From assembly GCA_015680685.1 (NCBI GenBank), contig MNCI01003750.1, forward strand, positions 249,714 to 284,647: 34,934 nt of DNA, in the 5' to 3' direction. How positions within the stretch are numbered: the stretch's first letter is position 1; each line of letters opens with the position of its first letter. The notes under the pieces are model-generated. The model ran no database searches. It saw only the letters and a list, made by a program, of their open reading frames with translations, and was not told where the DNA came from. A program made the position numbers and the translations under genes. The DNA comes from Gnetum montanum. Its lineage: Eukaryota > Streptophyta > Gnetopsida > Gnetales > Gnetaceae. Of this stretch, positions 11,270-21,414 are shown in pieces.

Positions 11270-12170
11270 GAAGGTAAAAGGCAAAGTAATGATCAAGGGT
11301 CCAGTACAAAAATTGGAAATGAAAGTATTGAAGATGTCACAAATTCTATGCACAACATGACAGTAAAAGAAGAAAATAAAAATCTCTTAAGGTCATTAAT
11401 CAATAAGATTACAATTACAAACACATAGAAGCTTACAATGAAGAATTATAAGGTCTAGGTACAAAGAAAAAGGATTATCCTACAACTTATTAGATTGTGG
11501 TACATTGTTTCAAATTCTAATTTCAGACTTTATGATGACTTGAAATGAGAGTATAATGATATGACCTTAAGTATTCTCAATAAAAGTATATTAAATGAAG
11601 TATCTCATATGGTATATGGTATAGTAACAACTACAAAAATTAGGGATTATCTATACTAGATGTTTGGGTGTTTGAATCAAGTAAGAAAAGATCATCTCTT
11701 CATGAAGTTATGAATGATGAAAATGAATGCATACCAGAAATTAACACAATTCACAAAGGACATTAAAGCAGTTATATTAGAACTTGAATGTGGGGACAAA
11801 GAGGTAACATATGAAGAAAGTTTAAGTTACATTCTTAGAGCACTTCTTGATAGGTATATAGGATTTACGTAAGTACTTAATGCCCTAGGAGAAAGACTAG
11901 ACTTCCCAACATTAATAGCCCAATTCTAGCTATAAGAAACCAAGATGGCATCAGAGCAAAAATAAAAAAACATAGGACAAGTTATGTATACATCAGGGAA
12001 TAAACAGGGAAGACTTTAGACACAAAATTAGTTTTACAATGGAAAATAACGATAATGATTTAATAATTTGTCAAAAAATTCTAAAAATCATTTCATTTGT
12101 GGAAGCAAATAACATGAACTTTGTGACTATTGGTTTAATGTTAAGAAGTCAAGATGCTTTGTAGTCCAAA
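11270..12170 (+). pseudogene. Copia gag (UBN2-like), degenerate
   Basis: Fragments in changing frames show the UBN2-type gag pattern: an alpha-helical stretch at 11690-11870 (K-D-I-K-A-V-I-L-E-L-E, then E-E-S-L-S-Y-I-L-R-A-L-L-D-R-Y), and a decayed zinc knuckle at about 12090-12165 (C-G-S-K, then H-E-L-C). An N-rich linker leads to the protease. Gag forms the particle that packages element RNA. Several stops and frameshifts make this copy non-coding. Confidence 0.7.
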
Positions 12171-12249
12171 GAAGGATTATTAAGAAAATATGGGATAATA
12201 CAATCAAAATAGATATAATAATGATAATCAAAATAACTACCATAAGAAC

Positions 12250-13476
12250 GAAGCAAATCTACTTGAAGATGAAGTGATCTCAATCATTAAAGATATTATG
12301 AAGAATGACAAAGTTGCTATAGAGCACAATACTTGGTACATTAATTATGGATGTTTCAAACATGTATCAGGAAAGCATAATTTGCATAAGAACCTATGTA
12401 TTGTACATGTTGGTGAAGCTACAACACCTATGGGAGCCATCTATAAGTATAAAGGCATTGAAGATATTAATATGAAGATTGCAGATCAATGAGCATAGAT
12501 CAAAAATATATATTACACTCTAGCACTAAAGGGACATAGTCTATTATCAATATCAAAACTAGTAAAAGCAGGACATAACATAATCTTTGAACAAGATCAA
12601 AGCAAGAATGTCAGATATACCATACTAAAGGGTAAATCACAAAAGAAGATAACAAAAACCAAGGAAGTAAATATAGTATTTAGGTTAGATCGAGTGAGAG
12701 AATTTATCTGTGCAACATCCCATAAACCCCAAGAAGAAAAATTGTGGCATGTAAGACTTGGACATATGAACAAAAGATATATGCTAAAATTGTTATAATC
12801 TTTTCCTTAGTTCTTTCACCTAAACTTAAGTCACAATATGTTTTGCAAATCATGCACCATTGGTAAGCAAACCAAAATGACTTTTCCATGTATAAGAAAC
12901 ATGTCTACTAGAGCTAAGTTGGAGATAGTACATTTAGATGCAGGTTTGTATGGCCATGTGACATTATTGGGAGGAGCCAAGTATTTCTTAACTTACATTG
13001 ATGATTTCACATGTAAAGTATGGGTATATATCATCAAGTCTAAGACTCGATTTCTTGATACCTTCAAGAAGTTCAAAGGATTAGTCGAAAAATAGATTAA
13101 CTTACCCATCATGAACTTATAAACTAATAATGAAACAAAACATACAAATAAAGAGTTCTAAGAGTATCTTATAATTGAAGGGATTATTTCTCAAACGATG
13201 GTTCCATATTGCCCTAAACAAACAAGTGTGGTAGAATGAAAGAATTAAAAAAATTGGAGAAATGATACATTGTATGCTAGCACAATCAAAACCAGATGCT
13301 AGTTTTTGGGGAGAGAAGCAGTACAAACTACAATTCACATTATTAAAAGAAGCCTAACATTATATCTACGTTTCAAGAATCCTAATACTGTATGGAATGG
13401 AAGAACACCTAATTTAGGACACTTCTGAATTTTTGACTATAGAGGATATTAGGGTATTCCATTTCACACAAAATTA
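12250..13476 (+). pseudogene. Copia pol part 1: protease, GAG-pre-integrase, integrase core
   Basis: The protease block at 12334-12376 reads W-Y-I-N-Y-G-C-F-K-H-V-S-G, where the catalytic D-S-G triad has become N-Y-G. The GAG-pre-integrase block at 12742-12870 keeps L-W-H-V-R-L-G-H and the C-x2-C of the integrase zinc finger (F-C-K-S-C). The integrase core at 12920-13250 retains H-L-D and Y-F-L-T-Y-I-D-D-F, but the second acidic site (usually T-D-N-G) is T-N-N-E and the third block is V-V-E-stop-K-N. Coding similarity ends at about 13473 (H-T-K-L) and resumes after the insertion at 15947. Confidence 0.88.
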
Positions 13477-15943
13477 TCACAACCTAGAAATTTGCATAAA
13501 TTTAATTATTAATTCTATAATGTTGTTAGATGTGTTTTAATAGATTAGCTAATTGTTATTACTGTTAGTATTGTTGTTAGTTAGTTAGTTAGTTTCTTGC
13601 ACAAGTAAATATAATTTTCTTGATAGGGTATTTTGTTAAAATGTTATATCCTTTATTTTACTACTATTGGAGCTTAATCATTGATCTTTTGAATATTTTA
13701 TGATTAAATGTTGAAATAAAATTACCCTAAGAAGTTTTTCTTTCTGTCAGTTATCATGCCTTTACAAGTATTTGGCTTTGCATATTTTATTCTTTATGCA
13801 CATTTAGTTATGTATATGCAATCTTTAGTGTGTAGATTTAGTCATGCACATTTATGCTTTATTATGCATATCTAATTATGCATCTTTTATTTTTATTATG
13901 CACATTGATTATTTAATACTCTATTCATAGAAAAATTTTGGACCCTAACCCTACCCAAACAATATCCCTTACTACTTTTTGTCATTAAACTAGAAATTGG
14001 AGTTCATTTTTAAGCATAATTAAATACTACATAAATTAGATTTATTAAGGAAGTACCTTAAGATGATGTCCTACTTAGAATCTAACCTTATCAATATGTC
14101 CAAAATGTTTGAAAACATAGGTTTTAACTTTTGGTTCACTGGAATCGGAGTTACGGTTCTTGAGATACCACATTTTGTATTTTGCTAAAATATCATAAAA
14201 GTTTTGACATTTGAACTAGGAAACTATTATAAGTAATTCTTAAATAAGATTTCAACATATGATTTGGTAGAAAACTTAATAAGAATCCTGTAGGTTCAAA
14301 CAAAATTTGATTTGGAGTCTTGGTGTGCATGATATGAGTATTTGAATATGAAGGTATTAGTGGAGGAAAAAATTAGGAAAAAGAACTTATGAAAAACGAT
14401 TTTGGAAAATAAAAATAAAAATCATATTTCATTTTAAAGTTTATGTCAGGGAAAAATCACATTTACATGCAAAAGTAAATAAAAGCATATATGTAAAAGC
14501 GTATATGCTTAATAACATAAGCGTATATGTTATACACTAAACATAAAAAAAACATATATCACATGTTTAAAAAACTTTTTTCCTCTATCACCTCACCTCA
14601 TGTTTTCTTCTGTTGCCATGTTTTGTGTTTTGGTTTTCTTTTCTATTTCCAAAACAAAAACCCTTCATCATGTCATTTCTTCATCTAAAACCTGATTTTA
14701 GCCTTGTTTCGTTCATGTGAAGCCTATTTCTTTTGTCTTTAAGCACGTACCAAGCCCAAGTGTCATCCTACATGTAATTCTTGTACTTATAAATAGATTG
14801 TAGCCTTCAATGCATCTTGTTTTGGATCATAAAAGGTTTTTGGTATAATAGTTCAAAGAGAAGTAAAAAGCTGATTCTAGACGACTTGGTAAGTAAGAAA
14901 ACTTATTTTTATGTAGATAGTATATCTAGTTGGCAGCAAGGGTAACCAAGAACTAGTCTTTGGAGATGGGTAACCAAGAACTAGTCTTTGGAGATGTCTA
15001 AATAGAATATGTTATTTGGAGTTTTAGATTTCTTTTGAATTTTTGGATTTCTTTTGGATAGTTGGAAAATTTGTGGCATTTCTGGACCTTGAAACTTTTT
15101 AAATAATTTATTATAAACCTTTACCTAGCCCATAACCTGAGACTTTTGGCCTAGAATCTATATGGTCCATGAAGAGCAAAATATAATAACCTTTCTTATT
15201 TAAGAGATTTAAACTCCTCCTTTCTTTCAATGCAAAGAGCATACAACCATGAAAACATGAAGAGGGACATAAGATGAAAGACATAAATTTTGTATAAGAT
15301 AGACCCTCTAAACTTGGGAAAAAATTTATGTATATTTTGTATTTTTGTAAAATGGAAACCTTGTACATTTTTTTGGATATTTGATCCATGTACCTATTTT
15401 TGTGAATAGATAATAAAGTATGATTGATATGAATTTGTTGTTTGTGCTATTAGGACCGTGAGATTGCAAGGAACATTTTTCTTTTTGGTGCATGCTATAT
15501 GTTTAGGAAATTTAATATTTTTGTATTATATATTAATATTTTATTTAATTAATATTTTAAATTTTATTAATTAATTAGTAAAATTTAAACTTGAATATCT
15601 TTATTTTTAGATGTCCAATTAAGGTGAAACAAGTGACGTTAGGATCATTATTTTGTATACTATTTTATGATGCAATTAGTGAAATTTTTCAACATCTACA
15701 TTTTTGTGGCTAGGCAAATCTCTCTTTTTCATTAAATAAATTTTATTGATCATGTATGCAAGTAATATGAAATTTTGTTGCACTTTATTGCTCTACTACA
15801 TTTATTCTTCTAATTAATAATTTTAAAAATCTATTTTACAGCTTTCTTTTAAATTAGTAAATCAAGGTTAAATTTAGATCCTTAGGGTTTCATAACATCT
15901 CTAGTAGTTATTTATAGGATTTTATAGAGAATTAACAGGGGTG
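13477..15943. mobile_element. Unidentified 2.47-kb insertion in copia pol (TTA flanks)
   Basis: Copia similarity stops at TTA 13474-13476 and resumes in frame at TTA 15944-15946, so a 3-bp TTA duplication is possible. The inner ends, TCACAACCTAG.. and ..ACAGGGGTG, are only loosely inverted. I find no transposase, gag or pol coding in either strand. The body is AT-rich. A block near 14140-14170 (GGAATCGGAGTTACGGTTCT) resembles sequence common in plant LTR U3 regions, and a TATA-like CTTATAAATAG lies at 14791-14801. A solo LTR starting at about TATCAC and ending at about TTAGA is the alternative reading; its 5-bp flanks match poorly. A non-autonomous DNA element with 3-bp duplication (CACTA or PIF/Harbinger type) is the other. 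Confidence 0.6.
14940..14995 (+). repeat. Perfect 28-bp tandem duplication
   Basis: Two identical 28-base units, 14940-14967 and 14968-14995, each starting GGGTAACCAAGAAC. They have no differences, unlike the decayed surroundings, so the duplication is recent or an assembly artefact. Confidence 0.9.
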
Positions 15944-15946
15944 TTA

Positions 15947-17695
15947 GAACGATCAAGTCAAAAAGTAAGAGAAGGATATTTCGTAGGATATGACCTACAT
16001 ACAGAAGGATATCGAAATTGGGATTTTGAGTTAGAGAAATTGGTTATTACAAGAAATGCAATATTCAATGAAGAATAACTATTGGATAAAAGATCCAACA
16101 ATGAATATTTTAAGAATAATAACTACAAAGATGACAATGACAATTGTGTTAATCACAACTTAGAAGTGTGTATGAATTGAATACTGCCATAATGATAGAC
16201 AATCAGATTAAAACATATCAAATACCTCTATGGATACTACAATTAAAAATAATAATCTTCATAATAATAATGAGAGGAATGATGATGGAGAGCCGAAAGG
16301 ATCTAAAGAGTGGGAACAAATAATTAAGAGTACTCAAGATTGGCTCAACTTGGTTATTATTGAATAAAGACTTACAAGAAGCCAATATAATGAGTTTTAT
16401 CATAATGATATTATTACCAACATTACAATACCAAATAAAGAAATTCCTAAAATAGTTACTTGAGCCTTTATGATGGAGCATTGAAAAAAGGCAATGGAAG
16501 TGGAAATTATAATGATGGAAAAACGAGGGATGTGGAAATTAGTTTCATGCCCAAAAGAGTGATAACTTATAAAGAATCATTAGGTTTTCACAATTAAGAT
16601 GAAGGAAGACATAACATTGGATAAATACAAGGCTAGTTTAATTACAAAAGGATTTTCTCAAATTAAGGGTATAGATTATGAAGAAACTTTAAGCCTTACA
16701 ACATGAATGGTGACATTCAAAATAATAATATCTCTATTTGCTAAGTTGAAATAGAAAATTCATCAAATTAATGTCAAGTTCATATTCTTATATGGTGATT
16801 TGCAAGAAGAAATTTATATGAAACAACAAGAAGGTTTTGTCAAGAATTACAAGCTAATGTGCAAGTTATGAAAAGTAATATATGGCCCCAAACAAGTACC
16901 AAGAGTATGGTATCAAAAGATTGATCAATTTTTTATTAACTATGGATTCACAAAGTCTCAAAAAGACAACAACTTGTACATATTGAAGAATAAAGGAGAA
17001 ATTCAGATGCTCCTCACCTTTTATGTAGATGATATATTGGTGACAACAATGGAAACAAAGATCGTAGAGTAGTTTAAGCACTAGTTGTCCTTACAACTTG
17101 GTATTTGTAGCCTTGGTTTAGCCCACTACTACTTGGGAATGGAGTTAAGGTAGAAGTCAAGTGAAATTACCCTGACTCAGATGAAGTATACATCTAAGTT
17201 ATTGGAGAAATACAAGATGATGGAGTGTAAAGAAACTCATATTCCTATAACTCCTCTATTTAAAATTAGTATTGAAGGAGACATCATTGATCCTACATAG
17301 TATCGACATATTATTGGTGCCCTTATGTATCTTATGAATACAAGGCTAGATATTCAATATGTTGTCAACCAATTGGTAATGGCAATGCAAAAGCCTAATT
17401 ATCATCATATGTAGGCAACCTTATTGATCCTACAAAATCTCAAAAGTACAATGTTTTATGGATTAGTCTTCAAAGCTACATCATTGAAGATTATAAAAGT
17501 TTATACAAATGCAAATTGGTTTGTTGATTCCAGTGATCGAAGTTCTCAAACTATATGCCTTATTCAAGTTTATGGAAATCACGTAAGCTAGAAGAATAAT
17601 AAGCAATGGGTGGTGTCGCTTTCATCTATGAAAGTTGAATACCATGCATTATGAGAAACAGTCTAAGATATTATCTGGATTAATCAAATGCTTAT
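15947..17695 (+). pseudogene. Copia pol part 2: reverse transcriptase and start of RNase H
   Basis: Resumes with V-R-E-G-Y-F-V-G-Y-D (15979-16008), the linker that follows integrase in copia pol. RT blocks follow: W-K-L-V-S-C-P (about 16530), Y-K-A-S-L-I-T-K-G-F-S-Q (16627-16662), Q-Q-E-G-F-V (16825), R-V-W-Y-Q-K-I (16904) and the active site Y-V-D-D-I (17024-17038). RNase H begins near 17430 with V-Y-T-N-A-N-W (17500-17520; catalytic D-A-D-W changed to N-A-N-W) and S-L-S-S-M-K-V-E-Y-H-A-L. Stops and frameshifts are scattered. The coding sequence is split at 17695 by the reverse-orientation LTR. Confidence 0.9.
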
Positions 17696-18538
17696 TGATG
17701 AGTGGCGAGGTACCCCTACACTCAACCATACGAATACGAGCGTACACGTGCGATCCGGTCGAACTCCGCAGACTAAATTCCTTAACGCCACAAGAANNNN
17801 NNNNNNNNNNNNNNNNNNNNNNNNNNNNNNNNNNNNNNNNNNNNNNNNNNNNNNNNNNNNNNNNNNNNNNNNNNNNNNNNNNNNNNNNNNNNNNNNNNNN
17901 NNNNNNNNNNNNNNNNNNNNNNNNNNNNNNNNNNNNNNNNNNNNNNNNNNNNNNNNNNNNNNNNNNNNNNNNNNNNNNNNNNNNNNNNNNNNNNNNNNNN
18001 NNNNNNNNNNNNNNNNNNNNNNNNNNNNNNNNNNNNNNNNNNNNNNNNNNNNNNNNNNNNNNNNNNNNNNNNNNNNNNNNNNNNNNNNNNNNNNNNNNNN
18101 NNNNNNNNNNNNNNNNNNNNNNNNNNNNNNNNNNNNNNNNNNNNNNNNNNNNNNNNNNNNNNNNNNNNNNNNNNNNNNNNNNNNNNNNNNNNNNNNNNNN
18201 NNNNNNNNNNNNNNNNNNNNNNNNNNNNNNNNNNNNNNNNNNNNNNNNNNNNNNNNNNNNNNNNNNNNNNNNNNNNNNNNNNNNNNNNNNNNNNNNNNNN
18301 NNNNNNNNNNNNNNNNNNNNNNNNNNNNNNNNNNNNNNNNNNNNNNNNNNNNNNNNNNNNNNNNNNNNNNNNNNNNNNNNNNNNNNNNNNNNNNNNNNNN
18401 NNNNNNNNNNNNNNNNNNNNNNNNNNNNNNNNNNNNNNNNNNNNNNNNNNNNNNNNNNNNNNNNNNNNNNNNNNNNNNNNNNNNNNNNNNNNNNNNNNNN
18501 NNNNGATATCGTGGCCAAGTGCAAGTCGCGTCTCATCA
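17696..18538 (-). repeat. Young gypsy-family LTR, reverse orientation (solo LTR, mostly gap)
   Basis: On the minus strand it starts TGATGAGACGCG (18538 downward) and ends GGGGTACCTCGCCACTCATCA (to 17696). The end block matches the ends of LTRs A and B, and the start matches 4251 and 25616. It is flanked by CTTAT at 17691-17695 and 18539-18543, and the copia frame reads straight through once one copy is counted. Visible flanks are CpG-rich (about ten CpG in the left 100 bases), unlike the decayed copies. Of 843 bases, 708 are N (17797-18504). The span equals the other LTR lengths (about 840-940), favouring a solo LTR; a collapsed full element remains possible if the gap size is arbitrary. Confidence 0.88.
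17797..18504. other. Assembly gap (708 N)
   Basis: An unbroken run of N. Reading frames drawn across it are meaningless. Confidence 0.99.
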
Positions 18539-18840
18539 CTTATAGAAATTAATATTAGGTCTCGAAGCCCATTACATTCCATTCTCATAATCAAACAATA
18601 ATCAAGATTGTTCAAAATTTAGTTTATCATGAGAAAACTAAACACATTGAGATCAACATTCACTTTATTTGATAAGTACTTAGAAAAACAAATTGATGTT
18701 CAGTATATATCTACCCAAGTCCCCAAAAGTTGATGGATTTACAAAGGCCCCTACTAAACAATCATTTGATGTATTTCAAAAATATATTTCTTTAACTTCA
18801 CTTCCTCATAATTTGTAGTGAGGAGAAGAACTAATATTTA
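18539..18840 (+). pseudogene. Copia pol part 3: RNase H C-terminal end
   Basis: Continues the RNase H after the inserted LTR: E-I-N-I (18543-18555), a decayed S-A-I block, Y-H-E-K-T-K-H-I-E-x-N-I-H-F in shifted frames (18625-18668), I-D-V-Q-Y-I-S-T (18692-18715) and D-G-F-T-K-A-P-T-K-Q-S-F-D-V-F (18733-18777). The usual ADxxTK signature is recognisable but the frame is broken several times. Confidence 0.85.
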
Positions 18841-18973
18841 AAAAATGTGAAGGTTATGAAAGGAGTTTAATGTTATGTTTGGGGTAGCCACCCTCCAACA
18901 TCTATGTCATAACTCAATTTCATTTCACATTGCTTATCAAAATTCATAAGAATCAATATCAAAGATGAAGTAT

Positions 18974-18987
18974 GAATTAAGGAGCAG
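18974..18987 (+). other. Copia polypurine tract
   Basis: GAATTAAGGAGCAG directly precedes the 3' LTR start TGTTAGAG. It is a short purine-rich stretch in the expected plus-strand primer position. Confidence 0.6.
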
Positions 18988-19513
18988 TGTTAGAGAATAA
19001 TTTACACATTGTCTTGATTCATAAGATGTTGTATTAAGTCAAGTTAGTCATTTGTAAGCTCAATGAGTTAATTAGTAACTCGTGGTATTCATTTGTAACA
19101 CTTTGAAAATAATTCGTAAGTCTATGTGTTACAAGACAAAAAAGTCAATTAAGTTTATATTAAATGATAAAACAATTTGAAAGACTAATTAAATATTCTT
19201 ATGAATTTGTAACAAAAATGTTGTTACATTGTGTTGTTATGTTGAGTCACAACTCTTTGTCAAGTAAAAGGTTTGGCCAGTACCAAGTCTGTAAGTAAGT
19301 CAAGTTGGTGAAGAAGAAAAGAATAATAGTTATCAAAAATTGGGAAATAATAGTTATGACCAAAGGGTCTAAATCAATTTATTGAAAAGATTTGTTCTCT
19401 GAAGATATATCAAATTATGAAGTTCATCCACAATACAAACTTGCCATAAATTATTAAGTTCTTCAGGCAATTACATTCTTAAGTTATTTTTTTCTACAAT
19501 ATTGCATTAAGTT
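18988..19513 (+). repeat. 3' LTR of the copia element
   Basis: Starts TGTTAGAGAATAAT and runs to about 19509-19513, where similarity to the 5' LTR and internal junction ends. It is about 526 bases, and aligned regions of the two LTRs differ at many positions, so the insertion is old. The 5' LTR lacks the first about 66 bases present here. Confidence 0.88.
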
Positions 19514-19548
19514 TAGTAGTGCTACTGGTGTATTGGTCCTCATCTACA

Positions 19549-19771
19549 ACATCATCATCTTAGGTTTGTCCTAACAGTATGGGGTTGGTTACATGAGTTT
19601 TCTTTTATCATTCACCTCTATTTAACACTAAATTTTTATCTATATACACTTCTCCCACATCATTGTCCATGCTTAGAATAATGCCTCTAGGCTAACATGG
19701 GGTGGTGGTGATAGGCATTGAACCCAACACCTTTGGTTATAGATCATGTGACTACACTAGTTGGGCTATGA
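19549..19771 (-). repeat. tRNA-derived SINE copy 1 (Au-like), minus strand
   Basis: Read on the minus strand, a tRNA-like head carries an A-box-like TAGCCCAACTAGTGTAG (19752-19768) and a B box TTGGGTTCAATGCC (19714-19727). The tail contains the plant Au-SINE-like segment CCCCATACTGTTAGGACAAA followed by a GATGATGATG-type end (to 19549). About 225 bases, degenerate. Assignment to the Au group is from memory of its 3' end. Confidence 0.6.
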
Positions 19772-19780
19772 CTTGATGTC

Positions 19781-20020
19781 TTCATCATCCTAGCTTTTTT
19801 CCAACAATATGGGGTCAATTTCACAAGTTCTTTTTCACCATTTAACTCTATGAAGCACTACAATTTTATCTATATGTAATGTTTGCATATCATTTTCAAT
19901 TGGTCCTTTCCATATTTTTACAAAAAGCTAGTGAGTAGTTTCAAAGTTTTCTAATTTTTGTAATCTTGTGACAATAATTTTCCATGCTAAAAGCTCTTAC
20001 CACTAAGCTAACACATAATC
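19781..20020 (-). repeat. tRNA-derived SINE copy 2 (Au-like), minus strand
   Basis: Aligns with copy 1 over the tail (CATCATCCTAGCTTTTTTCC.. on the plus strand, 19783 on). The minus-strand head has the A box TTAGCTTAGTGGTAAGAG (19994-20012). It sits directly beside copy 1 in the same orientation. Confidence 0.6.
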
Positions 20021-20160
20021 ATAATTACCATAAAAAAATAAATGAATTATCTTGTTCCTTTGTAATAAACTTCACCTTATCTATTTATCCCTTTGTTAAA
20101 CTTAACCCTATCTTACTTTGCATCATACACTAATGTCATAGCAAATAAACATCTATTAAT

Positions 20161-20212
20161 CATCATCATCATTATCTTGCCTTTGTCCCAACAAAATGCA
20201 ATTGACTAATCT
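20161..20212 (-). repeat. SINE tail fragment (third Au-like copy)
   Basis: CATCATCATCATTATCTTGCC followed by TTTGTCCCAACAAAATG matches the tail of SINE copies 1 and 2 in the same orientation. No head is recognisable. Confidence 0.45.
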
Positions 20213-20388
20213 ATTAATTATCACAAATTTTAAAATGGTCAAATTTAAAGAATACTTGATAATAACTCTCCAAAATAACAATTAGCTACTTATTTAGTAT
20301 GACCTGGTAGGCACTTGTGATTTCTTATTTGATCTAATGTCACATGCAATCTAACCTAAACTTGTTAAATATGATGAAGTTTTAGAAC

Positions 20389-20470
20389 CATGAGGTGTTA
20401 GCCTAGTGGTAAGACTCTTGATTTGAAAACTCTAAGTCATGAGTTTGATTCTAACAAGCAATACTAAATT
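20389..20470 (+). repeat. tRNA-like SINE head, plus strand
   Basis: A box GTTAGCCTAGTGGTAAGAC (20397-20415) and B box GAGTTTGATTCT (20441-20452) are spaced as in a tRNA, but no cloverleaf-quality tRNA can be folded by eye, so this is a truncated SINE head rather than a tRNA gene. Confidence 0.5.
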
Positions 20471-21414
20471 ATAAAATTCTAATCAGATTGGACCATATAT
20501 CTTGGAATGCACCTGTATTACAATTATTTTGAAATTTTCACTACCATAGCTCGTTATTTTGGGGGTTCCAATCAAATTCTCGAGGAGATGACTTGACGCT
20601 TGATAGATCAACCAGTCTTCCGCCCCCTGCAGGTCACCATACCTAATACTAACCCCATGGTTGCCCTGATCCACTACCACACCTATTTAATGTCCCTGGC
20701 TTGCATTAATATCTGGCGTGAACTTAAAAAAATATAAATAATAAAAAAACATCGTGTCATTTAGATGTTTCTTTTGCTTGTTTCCTTTGTTGTAAAACTT
20801 TTCGCCCCCTGAATTCTGTTTGCCTCATTTTAAAGGATGGAAAGATAAGTTGATAACCTTAAGGAAATGGAGATGTCTGCGAACCTGGAAAAATATAAAT
20901 AGCTAAATTTTTTTTTGATTGATTATAGATCGAGTTAAGAAAACTTTTCAGTTCCAGCGTAGCCTTTCCTCTTCTATAAATAACTTATTACCATCCTCTT
21001 TTTGGATTCTGTTTGCTTGATTTTACAGGGAAAGGTAAGGTCAAGTTATTAAGGTTAGAGAATGGTGTCTTTGCAATGCCCATTTTATCTGCGAGATGAA
21101 CGTTCATTTATATTTCCCTTCAGTTACCCATCCATGCATAAAGGTAAGAGCTGCAAACTTATTTTCCTAGAGAAATTTGACTACAAATATGAATTACACT
21201 TTTTGGCAAGTTAAAATTGAGCGCTTGATTCATAGGGATCAGTGCAAGAATGTTGCCGGAAGGATTTGAGTGGTAAGAAAATTTGGATAGCAGCCGCAGT
21301 CAATATCGATTGAAGCATCATTTGGTACATAAATGCCAAGGGAATAAAGTGGTAATTCAATAGGACAAAATACGAATCAGGTTCCTTCTTCTTGCGAAGC
21401 AACAAATAATTGTC
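20471..21414. other. Region downstream of the X8 gene, including a degenerate tandem duplication
   Basis: No gene is recognisable at 20471-20710. A degenerate tandem duplication fills about 20715-21066: TTCTGTTTGCCTCATTTTA (20814) recurs as TTCTGTTTGCTTGATTTTA (21007), and AATATAAATA recurs at 20731 and 20892. The last 300 bases or so before 21414 are probably the 3' untranslated region of the minus-strand gene; no clear poly-A signal was found. Confidence 0.5.

Larger units (their letters stand above)
10796..19513 (+). mobile_element. Ty1/copia retrotransposon carrying two later insertions
   Basis: Two LTR copies (10796-11247 and 18988-19513) bracket gag, protease, integrase, RT and RNase H in copia order. 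Removing the 2.47-kb insertion at 13477-15943 and the LTR at 17696-18538 leaves about 5.4 kb, a normal copia length. The first about 66 bases of the 5' LTR are missing, displaced by gypsy element A, and should lie outside the window to the left. All reading frames are broken. Confidence 0.9.

Noticed and set aside
13570-13600. TTAG repeats as telomere-like sequence
   Set aside because: Only a few GTTA units, not the plant TTTAGGG telomere repeat.
15111-15389. 92-codon minus-strand frame in the unknown insertion
   Set aside because: No recognisable domain, compositional bias typical of AT-rich chance frames, and no supporting context.
17635-18615. Four long open frames crossing 17797-18504 on both strands
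   Set aside because: They are open only because the gap is all N; the flanks are copia RNase H and a reverse-orientation LTR.
20389-20470. Functional tRNA gene
   Set aside because: A and B boxes are present but paired arms and a clear anticodon stem are not visible; better read as a SINE head.
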